Positions 1 to 12,871 of a DNA stretch of 64,000 bases are shown piece by piece (position 1 is the stretch's first letter; each line of letters starts with the position of its first letter). The translations under genes and the position numbers were made by a program. The notes below the pieces were generated by a model. That model was not told the origin of the DNA, did no database searches, and worked only from the letters and a program-made list of their open reading frames with translations. The DNA is taken from positions 1 through 64,000 of the forward strand of contig VZTJ01004028.1 in the NCBI GenBank assembly GCA_013397795.1. Reading direction: 5' to 3'. Source of the stretch: Orthonyx spaldingii (taxonomy: Eukaryota > Chordata > Aves > Passeriformes > Orthonychidae).

Positions 1-243
1 ACTGCCGCGCAAACTGCCGCGCCCCTGTTTGCCCGCTCCTGCTCGCCGCGCTCCCTAGGGACGCTTTAAATCGCCCCGCCGCTCTCCCTCGCAAGCCCCG
101 CCCGGGTGACTCAGCAGAACAAGAATGAAGCACTCACCTGCTCAGCGTGGTTTTAAATCNCCCCGCCTCCCCGTGGTTTAAACCCCCCCCGCCGCTCTCC
201 CGCGCAAGCCCCGCCCGGGTGACTCAGCAGAACAAGAATGAAG
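1..243. repeat. GC-rich, CpG-rich segment with internal direct duplication
   Basis: This is strikingly GC- and CpG-rich against the AT-rich rest of the window. A 58-bp unit at 74-131 recurs at 187-244 with one mismatch (T89 versus G202), so the repeat period is 113 bp. A shorter block, TTTAAATC followed by CCCCGCC, is seen at 65-80 and again at 152-167. Each 58-bp copy contains TGACTCAGCA (107-116 and 220-229), which matches the NF-E2/antioxidant-response type of site. Sequence just inside (GAACAAGAATGAAG, then CACCTGCTCAGC) resembles the transcribed end of the ERVL LTR at 17.0-17.6 kb. I therefore infer that this is a variant or duplicated LTR end rather than a host CpG island. Position 160 is an N, so the copy number may be an assembly artefact. 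Confidence 0.55.
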
Positions 244-566
244 CCACAATCTCCAGGAGAGCAGGGATCCATCTCATGTAATAGTGACTTGGAAAGACAA
301 CAGCCATCAGTCCAAATGTTCCCCTCTTCTTCCTTTGGTCATTTTGGGTCACTTGTCCTGGCTTTGTCCCCTCTCAAACTTCCAGGCACCCCCAACTTCC
401 TTGCCAGCAGGAAAAGCAGAAAAGGCCTTGGCTCTGTCTAAGCCCTGTTCAACAACAACAAAAACATCTCTATTTTATCAACCCTGTGTTCAGCACAAAT
501 CCAAAACACAGCCCCATACTAGTCACTGTGAAGAAAGTAAATTCTACCCTGGCCAAAACCAGCACA
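244..566 (-). mobile_element. ERVL-type LTR remnant (minus strand)
   Basis: This aligns by eye with the better preserved minus-strand LTR at 17000-17583. Shared landmarks are ATCTCCAGGAGAGCA, the block AAAACATCTCTATTTTATCA, CCCTGTGTTCAGCACAA, TCCAAAACACAGCCC, and the terminal CCAAAACCAGCACA. Read on the minus strand, that terminus is the LTR start TGTGCTGGTTTTGG. Compared with the 17 kb copy, the middle has lost the TATA-containing promoter segment. What remains runs from the upstream CTTGGAAAGACAAC block to the GTCCTGGCTTTGTCCCCTC block. It is a solo, decayed LTR, and the small open frames across it are not genes. The border with the GC-rich segment at 1-243 is approximate, and the element may continue into it. 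Confidence 0.8.
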
Positions 567-3127
567 GATAGTCATTCTAGTTCATATTATTCTCCTACCC
601 TGAAAAGCTTTTTAATGAATGCTTCCCAAGAATTATTATTTTTTCATGTCAGAGTCAGTTTAACTAAGACAATGCTAAAGCATGTTAATTTTTATGCATT
701 TTTTGGGAATAAAAAAAATTGCAGTTTTTGTTTACTTTGATTTCATTATTTTCTAAAAGTACTTATATAATGGTTTTATTGTTATTATTAGCGGTTACTA
801 CGTGAACTACTCTTTTTTATCCTTTGGGAATTTTCTCCATCCATTTGCAGCATCAACACTTCAGACTGGAGAGGTCTACATGTAGATAATACTGAAAATT
901 ATGCCTTCCATGGTAGATGCTATTTGCAAAGCCATCTTCAATGGTGAATAGTGTAATATATAATTTACTGAATCACTCAGAACTCAAGGTACTTTTAACT
1001 GGATCACTGAATAGAAAATTCCAGTGCATTGAATACTTTTGTATTTGTAGCTGTTACAGCTTGTAATAATAGTTATGAATATCAGATGAGCTATAATGAC
1101 CCAGTTTGATAAAGATCCATGAATTAGAAAAAATGTGAGTGCTGGGTGTATTTGTGGACAAAATTTTATTGTATTTATACATTTGGTTTTACAAAATGTT
1201 TTCTCTTACTTGATTCATTGCCCAACATCAGGTAATGTGTTGGGAGTTCTGTATTGTGCTGTATTGTACATTTTCCAAACTCTTTCTTGTTTGCAGAACT
1301 CAATCTTTATCATGGTATTGCAGTAATTTATATAATAATTGCCTTTTTTCTTTTGCCAAGGGGCTTTTCTTTATGTGTCTCTCCCATTCCAGTGTACTGC
1401 AGTGTAGACTATTTCCTGCAGTTCACATTAAATAGCCCTTGATGACAGGCAATCAGAGGCAGCTTCTCATTTTGCCCTGGAGAACCCATGATTTGTAGGC
1501 TGAGGACTCTTCTCTCAGTCAAAAGCCGAATTTCAGTCAATCTATGTAATTTCCATTTACTTTAAATACATAATGTATTATCTTTATTCTATGATTTTTG
1601 TGTCTGCTTTCCTCCTCAAAGAAAAACGCAGTGTTGACAATATAGGACTGAATCTATAAATGGGACTCAGGCTCAGTGCTGAGTGCTATGGTACCCTCTA
1701 AAAGATGTGTTTTGTGTGTTTAGTGATGAGGTGGGTTCTACAGCTTGACCTCTGAGCTGTCTAGGCATTGAAAGGGTACAAAAGACTTTTAGGGGTTTCG
1801 GCTGCATTATCCAGTGAGAAGTGCTAGGAAAATGCTTACATTATCCCTAGAATAATCACACAATTCAATGTCTATTTCAAAGGTACCTAATTTTTTACAC
1901 ACTCATGAGAAAATTTTTCATTCTTCCTTGGCCTCCTTTCTGCCCTTTTCTTTCAGAACCTTGCAAGGGAGTAATATATTTATTTCTGTCATTTTTTTCT
2001 CTTTCCACTTAGTTTAAAATCTACTATTGAGACAGAAGAGAAATTTGAAAAAGATGGGTCCCATTACACTTTTTCACTCATTTCCTGCTTCTTGCAATTG
2101 GGATAGTGACTTAAAATGTTATTTGATATTAAGATATTTCCTGTTTCTCCTCTGAAAGCTGGCATTATGGACAGCATAATGAAGGAGAGAAAGGAAAAGC
2201 AGGGGAAAAATTGAGAAAAATTATTCTGAAACTCAAACTATGGGATGGAATAGATAATTATAAACTTCCTGTTTTCTCAACTCAATGCCCAAGCCACAAG
2301 GCTGTACATCATTTTCTATTTGATGTGATGACTGTTTGATTAGATCATAAAAAGCTCAGCCTTACGCTGAATACCTGTTGCCTTCTGGTTACAGTAGTAC
2401 ACAAATTCCTAGCAGCAGGAAGAGAAATTTAATGCATATATCCTCTTCTCCAGGCAAGTAGTCAAACCACTGATTCTTCAATATAAGGAGGTTTTCCTTC
2501 CATCTATTTTTCATCTGTAGGTACTGATCTTGCAAAGTACAAGACCAGGTGGACCAGCAATGGAGAATGAGGCACTCCTAGTTTGCAAATCCCAAGGCTT
2601 AGATGTGAGACTTCAGTCATGAAGCATTGCACTTGCTTTGCTTTTCCTGGTCCTTGCACAGCTTGTGGTTGTGACAAATGTGACTTGCCCTGCTTCAAAA
2701 AGCTTAATAAGTGTTGAGTAAAGGAGAGGATGCTGAATCTTTTTGCAGTATTAGCCCTTTCTCTAATTTCAGAAGTTACTCCAGTTTTCTATAGCCACAT
2801 TTCACATTTTCCTTGAGGCTGTGGACCACAGTCAACTGAATGTATCTTCATCTAACATTTATCTGTGAAGTTTCAAAGGCAAATGTTTTGGGTATTTTTC
2901 TTGATTTATAAGCCTGTCTTCTGGTTTTCCAGAAAATTCTATCATACCTGAAGCAATATATGTAATTAAATAAATGAAAATAAAGATAAAATCTAAAGTA
3001 CTTGTGAGCTATAAAGAAGGTTTGATTCTTTAATGCACATCTACTTTTGCTATTGCTATATAGTATTTTCTAAACCTTACAGTAAGATGACAGATAATTC
3101 ACGTGAAAAGCAGTGTAAAAATTATCT
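567..3127. other. Unique AT-rich non-coding DNA
   Basis: I see no gene or recognisable repeat here. Open frames are all under 85 codons, show no protein family signature, and are interrupted in all frames. Base composition is typical of the rest of the window. Confidence 0.6.
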
Positions 3128-3740
3128 TTGATCCAAGACCAGTGGTATCCTGGGCTGCATTTTGAAAAACTTTGCCAGCAGGTTGAAGATGCCCTTCTAC
3201 TCAGCCCTGGTGGAGTAGATGAGAGCCACACCTTGAGTGCTGTGTCCAGTTCTGGGTTCCTCAGTACAAGAGAGACATGGAGATGCTGTAAAGGATCCAG
3301 TGGAAGGCTACACTGATGACTGAAGGACGGGAGCATCTATCTTATGAGGAAAATCTAAGGGAGCTGGGCCTGTTCAACCTTGAGAAGAGGCACCTGAGAG
3401 GGGACCTCATAAATGTCTATCAGGATCTGGAGGGAAGGTATTCAGAGGATGGAGCCAGGCTCTTCTTGGTGGTGCCAGGCAGTAGAACAAGAGGCAATGC
3501 AGAAACGGAAACACAGGAAGTGCCACCTGAATATGAGGAAGAACTTCTTTACTGTGCAGGTGACCACACACTGGAACAGATTGTCCAGAGAGGTTGTGAA
3601 CTCTCCCTCACAGGAGATATTCAAGAACTGTTTGGACACAATCCTGTGCCATGTGCTCTAGAATGACCCTGCTTGACAAGAGAGGTTGAACCAGATGGCC
3701 CCCAGTGGTCTCTTCCAGCCTCACGTGTTCTGTGATTCTT
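3128..3740 (+). mobile_element. CR1 LINE, 5'-truncated, plus strand
   Basis: This is the 3' part of a CR1 non-LTR retrotransposon, a family that inserts by target-primed reverse transcription and is usually 5'-truncated. The DNA encodes the C-terminal tail of CR1 ORF2. EHLSYEENLRELGLF and RHLRGDLINVY lie in the frame covering about 3331-3465. LNMRKNFFTVQVTTHWNRL and REVVNSP lie in a different frame at about 3512-3658, so a frameshift lies between 3466 and 3511. The copy ends in the CR1 3' signature TCTTCCAGCCTCACGTGTTCTGTGATTCTT. Truncation, frameshift and an in-frame disruption upstream show that it is dead. Its decay suggests an old insertion. Confidence 0.93.
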
Positions 3741-5518
3741 GATGAAGCAATTGCAATACACATCTCAATGGTTTATTGACTAATAACATTTAAATGATTC
3801 AGTCATATGTAGGATGAAAAAGCAGATGTTGTCTTGTCATGAAAATGGCATAAATTCTGTGGACAACAAAAGGAATGTTTTCTGGTCTTTATGAGCTTAA
3901 ATAAAATGGCACATTTAGTTTTGTTTCTGACTTCACCAAGGACTGCATACCTTTTACTGTAGACAGTAGCTGAGTGAGTTTGGAGCACTATGTCACGTGT
4001 AGCTTTCATCAAAAATTTTGCCTGAGTACAAGAGAGGAAATGTATTGGGACACCCACTTCATAGATCTTGTAAACAGTGCAATTTATATGAAAACACAAG
4101 TAGCTCTCAGAATCAATAATGATCATTGTCAATATCATCATCATCATTATATACAATTCTGTAGCCCTTTTTAACTGAGATCACAAAGAATTTTACAAGT
4201 AATTTCAATTACACTTCACCAGCTCCCTCTATAGCAGCATGCACTTTACCAATCCCACACATTTTTCTTTTAAAATGGTGATCTTTACTTTTGGAATTTT
4301 AAACCATTTTGTGTTGTAAGAAAAACATAAACAGAATATTTGAATATAAAGGTTAAAAAATCAGTATTTATTGCTCAACACTACAATTTTTGACTAGCTT
4401 GATAATATCTATTAACATAGGACACAGGTCCATTTTCAGAAGTGAAAATTAGATTGGTATTACAGTATATTCATATACACTTACATCTCTTTTCCCTTAG
4501 AAATCTCACTAACCAATAAGCCACAATTCAAAAATATTTTAGTAGCTTCAAAAAATATGGCCTTTTGGAACCTCAGAGTAATTACAATTCAGTTCAACCT
4601 GGGCTTTTAATTGCTTAAGTTACTTTTGAATATTGAACCTTTAAGTCATTAATGCCAAGATGCTTACAATTATAAAGGCTCTTAAATCGCTCTGAAGTGT
4701 CAGCTAAGAGCCCAGATACCTTTCAGACTCTGATGTTCAGTATTTTTGGTCAATATCACCTTGGACATACTTGTGTCTAAGTTAGAGACAGTTTTGCAAT
4801 GCATGACCCTTACAGAGATATTTTATTCCTTATTGGCTGCATTGTATGAAAATGTATTCCACATCAAAATACATCACGAGATATTTTCAGAAAAGTGAAA
4901 GCTATATCCTACACCATCATTTTTTTTCCCATTTTAAAAATATCTAGACCTGCTCCAGGCCTCTAGAATGTGTGGAAAACTTTATTATGTCTTCCAGATT
5001 TAGAAAAAGGTAAGATTGTGAGCCCTTGTGTATTTAATCATACATGCAAAGAGTTAATTGGAACCATCTGTTTCTTCAGAACACAGTTGAGTCTTCTTGT
5101 GAATCAGCTGGTAGGAATCTCTCTTTCCATGTCCACTTTCCTGAAGCAACTTTTAGTGTATTATCAGACACAGGAAGAGAGTCCTATTTTTACATTTGCA
5201 TCAGATGTTTTGAGACAGTCGCGCACTAATACAGTTGTGGCAATGTTTGGAAGAGGAAAAAAGGACAAGGAAAGGATCAGAAAACATTTGAGATTTGTCT
5301 TAGAAGTTTAGAACTGCATGAATTTCAGCTTCAATGTTTTGTGAAAAGATGGCTAATTCTGCACAACTTTCAACCTCATTGTTCTATGCACCAGGTAAAA
5401 GAAAGAAAATTTTTCTTTGTTTCTAAATAAAGAGATGTATTACTGTTATATTTAGATTGCTTCGTATGTTGCATAACACAGCAGGAACAGGCATATACTT
5501 TCCCCACATGCAATCTTA
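3741..5518. other. Unique AT-rich non-coding DNA
   Basis: No gene or repeat is recognised. There is a short imperfect ATC-trinucleotide run near 4130-4150. A frame at 3803-4156 on the minus strand (117 codons) has no family signature and low-complexity isoleucine- and methionine-rich content encoded by that run. Confidence 0.55.
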
Positions 5519-5545
5519 AATATATATATATATATATAATATATC
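5519..5545. repeat. (TA)n microsatellite
   Basis: A pure TA dinucleotide run of about nine units ends in AATATAT. It is a simple repeat. Confidence 0.9.
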
Positions 5546-6360
5546 CATTATAAATTGTGTGATTGTTGTTGAAGTAAAAAATCCACTCCTGTAAACAGTG
5601 AGGCTGATACAAGTAGTATCAGCAAATACTTGCTTTGTATTTTGCAGGAGATTCTGAGTCTAGCTTCCAGCACTGTGGTAGCTCTGGAGTGATTGATAAT
5701 GTGCAGGTATATGTATATGTATATTTTCGTATTCATGTAATCAGGATTTTGGTGACTATCTTCTCCTGACTTTTATGTAGTGTTTATTCTCATGAATAAA
5801 TTTTGTGGTAGTAAGATGTTAATTTGTATTAAAAGGGATATATTTTGGGGAATTATTGTTATTTTATGTTTCCAGAAATAAACAGACTTTATTCCTCCTC
5901 AAGTGAAAGCTTATCACAGTCTAAGGAGAAACCCACATATTTTTTTTGTATATAACAGGCCATCTCTCTCAGTATCCAAGATGCGTAATCACTAAAGTTC
6001 ATATTCTAAAGTAAATGGTATACAACAATCTTAAATGAGGGTACTGCCTGAAGACAAGAGTTCTGCAGCTGTCTTCAAAACTTGTACTGCTCACATGGAT
6101 CTTAATTCAAACCTTTAACATACTGCTTATGGTGGAGCTGAAGCAATTCCCAGCAACAGCAGGAGATGTTAATGGCAACTTCTATATGTGATGTTTCAAC
6201 ATTTCAGGAGATGGAAAATAATTGATGCTTTAGGATCTCCCATACATGTGACAAAATTGAGCTAATTATTCTTTGTAACCTGAGATTTAATTCTTCCAGG
6301 CAGGAGAATTCATGGAGTTTTAATTATGACTTAAAAAAGAGATAATTGATTAAGAGATCC

Positions 6361-6361
<1 letters not shown>
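5546..6361. other. Unique AT-rich non-coding DNA
   Basis: Nothing gene-like is seen. A short TATATG-rich patch lies at about 5707-5725. Confidence 0.55.

Positions 6362-6431
<70 letters not shown>
6362..6431. repeat. (TTA)n trinucleotide microsatellite
   Basis: This is an uninterrupted ATT/TTA trinucleotide array of about 23 units, with no imperfections visible in the run. Long pure arrays of this kind usually vary in length between individuals. No A-rich tail of a recognisable retroelement is adjacent. Confidence 0.95.
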
Positions 6432-6433
<2 letters not shown>

Positions 6434-9400
6434 TAAATAGAAAGAAGAAAGACATGTAGTACTTGACTCACAGAAAGTAAAGAAAGAATAAATAACAAAT
6501 GAGACCCAAAAGAAAATCTTGCTATTGGTTTCATAGACAAGGATAAGGCAATTCCAAAAAACCTACAAAATTCCCTGATCTTGCTTACACTAATGAAAAC
6601 AAAAGTCAGTGGCAGAGACATTTTTTAGCGGTGACAATAAATATCCCATCTGTTTTTCACTCATCCAGTAAACCAAAGTTTATTTGTGAGGGGAAAAAGA
6701 AAAGAAAAAGGAAATGTTTGTTTCTGAATTTATTTAATGTCAAATATACTCCTTTTCCATGCATATTTTTGGTTGTATTCACTCCAATACTTTTCCCCCT
6801 CGAGAATAGAGAATATATAGGATGGTCCTGTGAATTTCTTGTATCTGAGCCATTGTTTCCACAGGTGAAAACAACAAGCAAGGCAACATGTACTTATGAA
6901 AAGATATATAATATAAAACTCTATTCTGAACAGCAGGCATGGTTCTGGCTTACCTGGAAAGAATGCACATGACTAGGGAAACCAAGGTATGGCTGGGGAA
7001 TGGGAACATACCAGGTCCTATTTAGGTTTGGGACATTTGTGTGCTAGCAAAGTGTTTCCTCAAGAAGAAAGGTTTGGAATAGACCTAAGGGACCCTTGAC
7101 TCCAATCCCCAGACACTACAGGCAACTATATTTCATAGACTTTAGGAGCTGTACCCCTCACATTAGGCTTTTTAATTTTTTTCCCAAAATGATTTCAAGA
7201 TTAATAAATCTTGCAACTATCAGCTTATCAACTGTGAACACACAGTGGTATGTAAGGGGTTTCACTGGGAGCTAAAAATGTTTTCTACTATAAAGTTCAG
7301 TTGAAATGGACAGATGAATTATGCTGATAACACTTTCTCCATTCTGCCATCATTTAGTAAAAAAAAAAACCAACCCAAATCATCATTGTTTGTTTAGTGA
7401 CAAAAAGGTGGCTAAATATATGTGTGTTGTTCTTCTAAAACAGCATACAAATTGACAGGAACGCATTAGAAATAGTTTTGCTTACCTTAGAGGCACCACC
7501 TTCTATAGAGGCCTGCAGAAAATTTTCAAACCCAAACTCCTCTCTCCTAAGTTAGTTACCTAAAGTGCATTTAAATAGATTTCCAAAAGAATTGCTTGCA
7601 TTTTAGCAACAGCTCACTTCCCACAGGCCAAATGGGAAATTATTCTTTACGCTTGAGGGACTAGGTTTGCATGAGTTGATGGTCTGCCTGAATGTTGCCT
7701 TTTAACTTGACTAGGCAGGGTGGATAGCTGTGGGCTGATAAAATGCTTTCATTTTGTTCCTGCTGTTGACTTTTCTTCTTTCCATCTCCTTTACCTTTTC
7801 TGTGCTGCACAATGTTCTTTTCATTCCTGCTTGTTCTTGAGTAGAGTCCCCTTTCCTATATTTATTTTAAGGCAAAAAGTAATATGTTCAACATCAGGCA
7901 CTGCAAAGAGAGCATCCAGCAGTCAATAATTTTTTCCTAGAAAATCAGACCAGAAAGGACACCTTTTGTTAAGAGCCTTTCAAACCACTATTTTCTAGCT
8001 TCATAGACTCCTGAAGACTCAGTAGTCAGATTAAATTGTGAATTTTGTGCTCTGAGAGTGTCACAGGTATGCAGGCATGACTAGTCAGTGAAAATACCTT
8101 CTGACATCTGATATAGGAAAGATTAAAAAATCCAGCTCCCAAAATTGTGGGGTACAGTTCATGTATATACATCCTTACACTGTCCACTCTTCATTCTGCT
8201 CAGAAACAGCTCAAGAGAGAGGTACAAGGCTCAAGAAACCCACCAGAAATCTCATCGTAATATCCTAACCAATATCCTTAATTTATCAAAATTTACCCTT
8301 TTAAAATCAAAATTCCTCCTTCCAGATCGACTATTAGCAAAATAAAAGAGAAACAATCATGTCTGCACAATGCAGTTAGAAAATCTAACTAAATGCCAGT
8401 GACATTTTTCAGGCTTGAAGAAGTCTCCATACAGCAGTCATCTGCTTGGGCAGTGCCACTACCATTGCACTGTCTCTATAGAAAAGCTACTAGTAATATG
8501 TATTTTTTTCCCAGACAGAATCCTCTGATTTTTTTCACACTAGGCTCTTATTGCCATCTCAGTTTTAAATATTTTCTTATGGTATAGTTTGATTTTTCTT
8601 TACTCTGAAGTAATGAGTAGTGAGGTATTATTTGATCCCTCTTTTCTATCTTGTGTTTTCCTCATGGCTATAAATCTGTAGTGACTATAGAAAACTGAGT
8701 AAGTGCTGTCTTTAGATTTTTTTTTAGAATCTAAAGGAGAATTATTGTAATGGAAGCTACCTTATAAGTCACATGGGACTGAACTTCCTTAGAGAATGAT
8801 AGAAAGACTGTATTTGCAGAGTTCTCTGCAAATGAAGAGAACTGAGTAGAAGACTCCTGTAATTATTTGACATAGACAACACTGATGATGAAGAAAGCCA
8901 TTTCTATTATGATGAGAGACCCATGCTAGTTCTGAAGCCCATTCATTCTGCATGGGAGTCATTAAAGCATGAATCATCAACTGAAATGATGGAACAAAAT
9001 CTTCTGGACAACCTACAGGTGTTATTTTGCATTTGATTAGCTACTAGCTGAAAGACATTTGGGAAAAGTGGCAGAAATGCAAACATTTTTGATTAATTAA
9101 TGTTTCTGAGATCTCTTTTTGTCAGGAAATGCTTTCTGTAATCAGTAGAACTTAATAAATCCATGTCTTTCTTAAGTTGCGTTTTTCTCAAATTCTTCCA
9201 TTTAGTAAGTTGGCCTGGGTGACTTATGTCTGGCTTACCTGGCAACCATGGTGTGGCTTATACATTCCTACACTGTTATATTAACCCTTCTCCATGCTTT
9301 TCTCTATTCTTACATCATTCTTTCTCAGTATTTTCTTCTTAAGAAAATAATTTAACAAAAAAATTATGAATGTAAGTTATACGTACAAATTAAATACCGT

Positions 9401-12191
9401 TAAAGATCTTGTAAAACCACTTGTGAAACATGTATATGTCAATGAAAAAAGATGGTCAATTTTTCCACTGCTTTTAGGATTCATGAAGTACCTTGTTGGA
9501 CACAGTATTTTCAAATATCATGGAAACTATATTAGATTGCATGAAGCCATTATTGGTAGTATTTAACAAACTAAAACAAACTAATTGAAAGAACATTTGG
9601 ACTGATGAAACTGGAAAATTACCAGTTTACACTTATTCTTAAACATTGGCTGATGTTAAGGAAAGACTAATGGGTAGCAGTTTATGGCCACCTCAAAACA
9701 ACCGCTTTGCAGGGTCTCAATAGGTGACTTCACTTCTTAATTTATTTTCCTTAGGACAATAAATAATTTGTTACATTAAAGTAAAAAAGAACAAAGGAGA
9801 TTCTGCATTTTCTTAGAGTGAGGATATGTCTTTCAGTGCTGCCACAATAGAACATTTTTACTAAGATTCTGGAATTTTGGTGTCAAGCAGGTATTCACCT
9901 AACAGCTTGTTATAGTTCACAAAGAATTGTCCCATCAGGTCTCTGTGGGCCTTTAAAACAAAATTAAAAAACTCATTAGCAAAGGACATACTTTTGCTTT
10001 TCTGGCATATCTGACAACAAAGATGTCTATAAACATCCACATTTTCAAAATGATAGGCTTTTTATTTTCAAATTATGTATACCAGTTTCAACATTAGAAT
10101 TTTCTGTAAATAAAAGCCAATGTTTGTACTGATTTTTATTTAGCTAATTTATTTAGCTAGATTGGTGTGATATTGACTACATGGATACTGGATGTGGAAA
10201 CAGGGAATTTCCTTGACCTGTAAAATATGCCCTGCAGCCTCTTCTAGTGATTGGAATAAGCGATATTGTTTATTTCACTGATTTTCTAGCTAGATACTAG
10301 CCATGCTAGTATCTTTGCAAAACACTAGAAAGGGGATTGTAGACTTCAAATCCAATGAAGCAGAAGGTAATCTTTGAAAAACTAACTGGTTACTTGAAAT
10401 AGCTGACAGACAAACTTGAAATTTAAAATACTTCTTAGGCATCATTACATTCACATAAATACAAAGAGATGAAGAGGAATATAATAAGAGCTTGTGTCAA
10501 TGTTGAACGTTTTAGAAACTTTCTGGCATCACCCACTGACAGTGAAGAAGATAAGGACACCAGAAAATGATATTTTCTGCCTACGATTTAGTGTTATAAA
10601 TGAAACAGAAACACAGAAAAGAAATTATGTCTATAAAGAAAATAGAATCTCATATACAAATTGTCCCAGCAAAGAAATATTTTAAATAAATGTCTAATAT
10701 TTTTAAAGCCTAATTATTTCTTTAAATAAAATATAGAAATTATTTAATAAAGCTTTTTCATGTTCTCAAAGCATAATGATGTCATTTATAAGATGAATAA
10801 CTGCTTTTCTTTGAAAAACTATAAAAAGTTTATTGTCAGCATGACCGATCACTACAGAGACCACTTAGATAAAAGATACCAGTTTGTAGATTAACAGAGC
10901 TATATGACATTGCTGTACCAGGATGTAAACCCCTTTAAAAGTATGACCCACATGGATCCCTTAACATTGCAATAGGGTAATTGTCTATATCTGTAATAGT
11001 AATTTTATGTCATCACAGTATCTGTGATTCAATTGGTTTACACTTCTTCTTTTAAACTGAAGACAAAGCCAGCACTGAATTAGCTGTCACAATCAAATGT
11101 TTGTGAAATGATAAAAGCACATGGTTTTAATTGCAAAGAATGAATGCTGCTTAGCATAAAGTAAAAAGCTTCACTGTGAAGCATTACAGACTCATTGAAA
11201 AGTCACAGTGAGGTCACCACAGTCTCAATAGAGTGGTCATCTTGTAGCAAGACTGAAAAGTAAACTTGATGATTCTTTGAGATGGTTTTCTTATAGCCTG
11301 CATTAATATCAAAAGAACAAGTCAAACTTAAATATTTCTTGGACTTGTTGTAATGTTAGAAAATAGAAATTTGGTGGGGGACAAATTTAGCATGGGCAAT
11401 TTTTCAAAACTAGTTTGCAGTGTGAATATTTAACATCTATCCAATTACTTTTCTATAAAAAGGCACATTGGAACATTTTAAATTATAATACTGTATGTTT
11501 TCTGTCTTCCACATTTAGTTATCAATGAACTAACAAAGATCTTTCGGCACCGACGCACTTATATTTGGTTTCTTCTGATATAGGTTATCTGATGGACTAA
11601 ACATGGTAGGAGCAAATGCATCATTTGCCATAAAAAGGAAAAAAGGAACAAAGCTTTATACTGTATCTATAGCATCAGTTCCATCTGTTTATAAAATTTT
11701 GTGCTTTCAAGGTGAAAATGAATGAATGTTTCTTTTTTTTTTCTTTTTTTTACTTCTTTCTCATGTCTGATTATTTTGATTTGATACTTAGATGGACTTT
11801 TTTTAGTTATCACTGCGCAAATCAATGAGAGCTAATGATAGGTTTTTTCTAATAATGAAATGGTTAAAGACAAGGAAGTCCTACAAGGTTTGGCAGCTGT
11901 ATGTAATAGGTGAGTCATGAACACTGAAGATATCACAGATCCTGCTCTGAGGAGTTAATCTGCAGTGAGTAGAAATAGTAGGAATGACCATGACAAAAAC
12001 AGAAGGAAGGAAAAAACAAGTTAGTGTTAATTATATCATGCAGTCAGCTAGGTATTGCACAGCACATTGATTCCATGGACTGTCCCTTAAGATAAACTCT
12101 GAATAAACAAATTGTAGGAAAGGGAAATCTTTTCCAGATGAATGATAAAATTAGTTCAAAGTTATAGTAAAAGTGCTTTGGTATTTACAGG
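6432..12191. other. Unique AT-rich non-coding DNA
   Basis: I find no gene, RNA gene or recognisable transposable element across this stretch. Open frames are short (113 codons at most, at 6631-6972) and carry no family motif. Small T-rich and A-rich runs occur, for example at about 11730-11752. Confidence 0.55.
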
Positions 12192-12219
12192 GTGGGATTG
12201 GGAGTTTATTATTTTTTAT

Positions 12220-12362
12220 CACTTTATATATATATATATGCATATGAAAAAAAATGCCCAAAGTATATACGATATGAGCTATGTTGGCAACTAGTGGCTT
12301 TTTTCGTTGTTTGTTTGTTGTTGGTGGTGGTGGTTTTTTTGTTGTTGTCGTTGTTTTGGGGA
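12220..12362. repeat. Low-complexity (TA)n and (GTT/GGT)n tracts
   Basis: A TATATA run at about 12226-12240 is followed, after some 60 bases of ordinary sequence, by a G/T-only tract at about 12300-12360 built of GTTT, GTTG and GGT units. Two small opposing open frames here (prolines/threonines on one strand, valines/leucines on the other) are products of the low-complexity tract. Confidence 0.85.
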
Positions 12363-12847
12363 GTAGTCTGTTACTGACATTCAAGAGATCAGCGTAAAAA
12401 AACGATCTTAGTACTCTTCTAGTACACTGTATGGTGGCCTTGAGTATTGAAATATTATCATGAAGGAAACTTCACCTGTTCTTACATACATGATTTTTCC
12501 AGAAAACCATTATGATTTACTTAAATATATTTGTTGTTTGAAATTATGCTAGCAATTAGCATGAATGACAGCTGTCCTAGTTCTTGCCCATAATCAATCA
12601 TTTGTAGCTATCTCATATGAAGAAACACAGCTACTTTGAATACCTGGAAATGTTAGACATTATATTCCTTTTACTCAAACAGTACGACATGATTCATGGA
12701 ATGAAATTTCCAGCCTGATGATAAGACTGACATCATGTGAACACCTGAATGATTAATTTAAGATGGCATTTTCTGAGTAAAGCTTTCAGATAAGTCAGAG
12801 TTTATTGCTTCTGTGAGCTGAAGCCAAAATAAAACACCCAGGAGATC
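12363..12847. other. Unique AT-rich non-coding DNA
   Basis: Nothing gene-like is seen. Confidence 0.5.
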
Positions 12848-12871
12848 AGATAGATAGATAGATAGATAGAT
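12848..12871. repeat. (GATA)n microsatellite
   Basis: Six uninterrupted AGAT tetranucleotide units are followed by a degenerate GGATAAG. Confidence 0.92.

Noticed and set aside
1..243. Host CpG-island promoter
   Set aside because: It is GC- and CpG-rich, but it runs directly into an ERVL LTR remnant, shares LTR-like strings, and is followed by no exon-like sequence.
3316..3666. 116-codon open frame as a gene
   Set aside because: The first half is the CR1 ORF2 tail in frame and the second half is a frame-shifted shadow. It is a retrotransposon relic.
3803..4156. 117-codon minus-strand open frame
   Set aside because: Residue content is low-complexity from an ATC-rich run, with no family motif and no supporting context.
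12192..12384. Opposing small open frames at 12.2-12.4 kb
   Set aside because: Both are translations of a G/T-only low-complexity tract.
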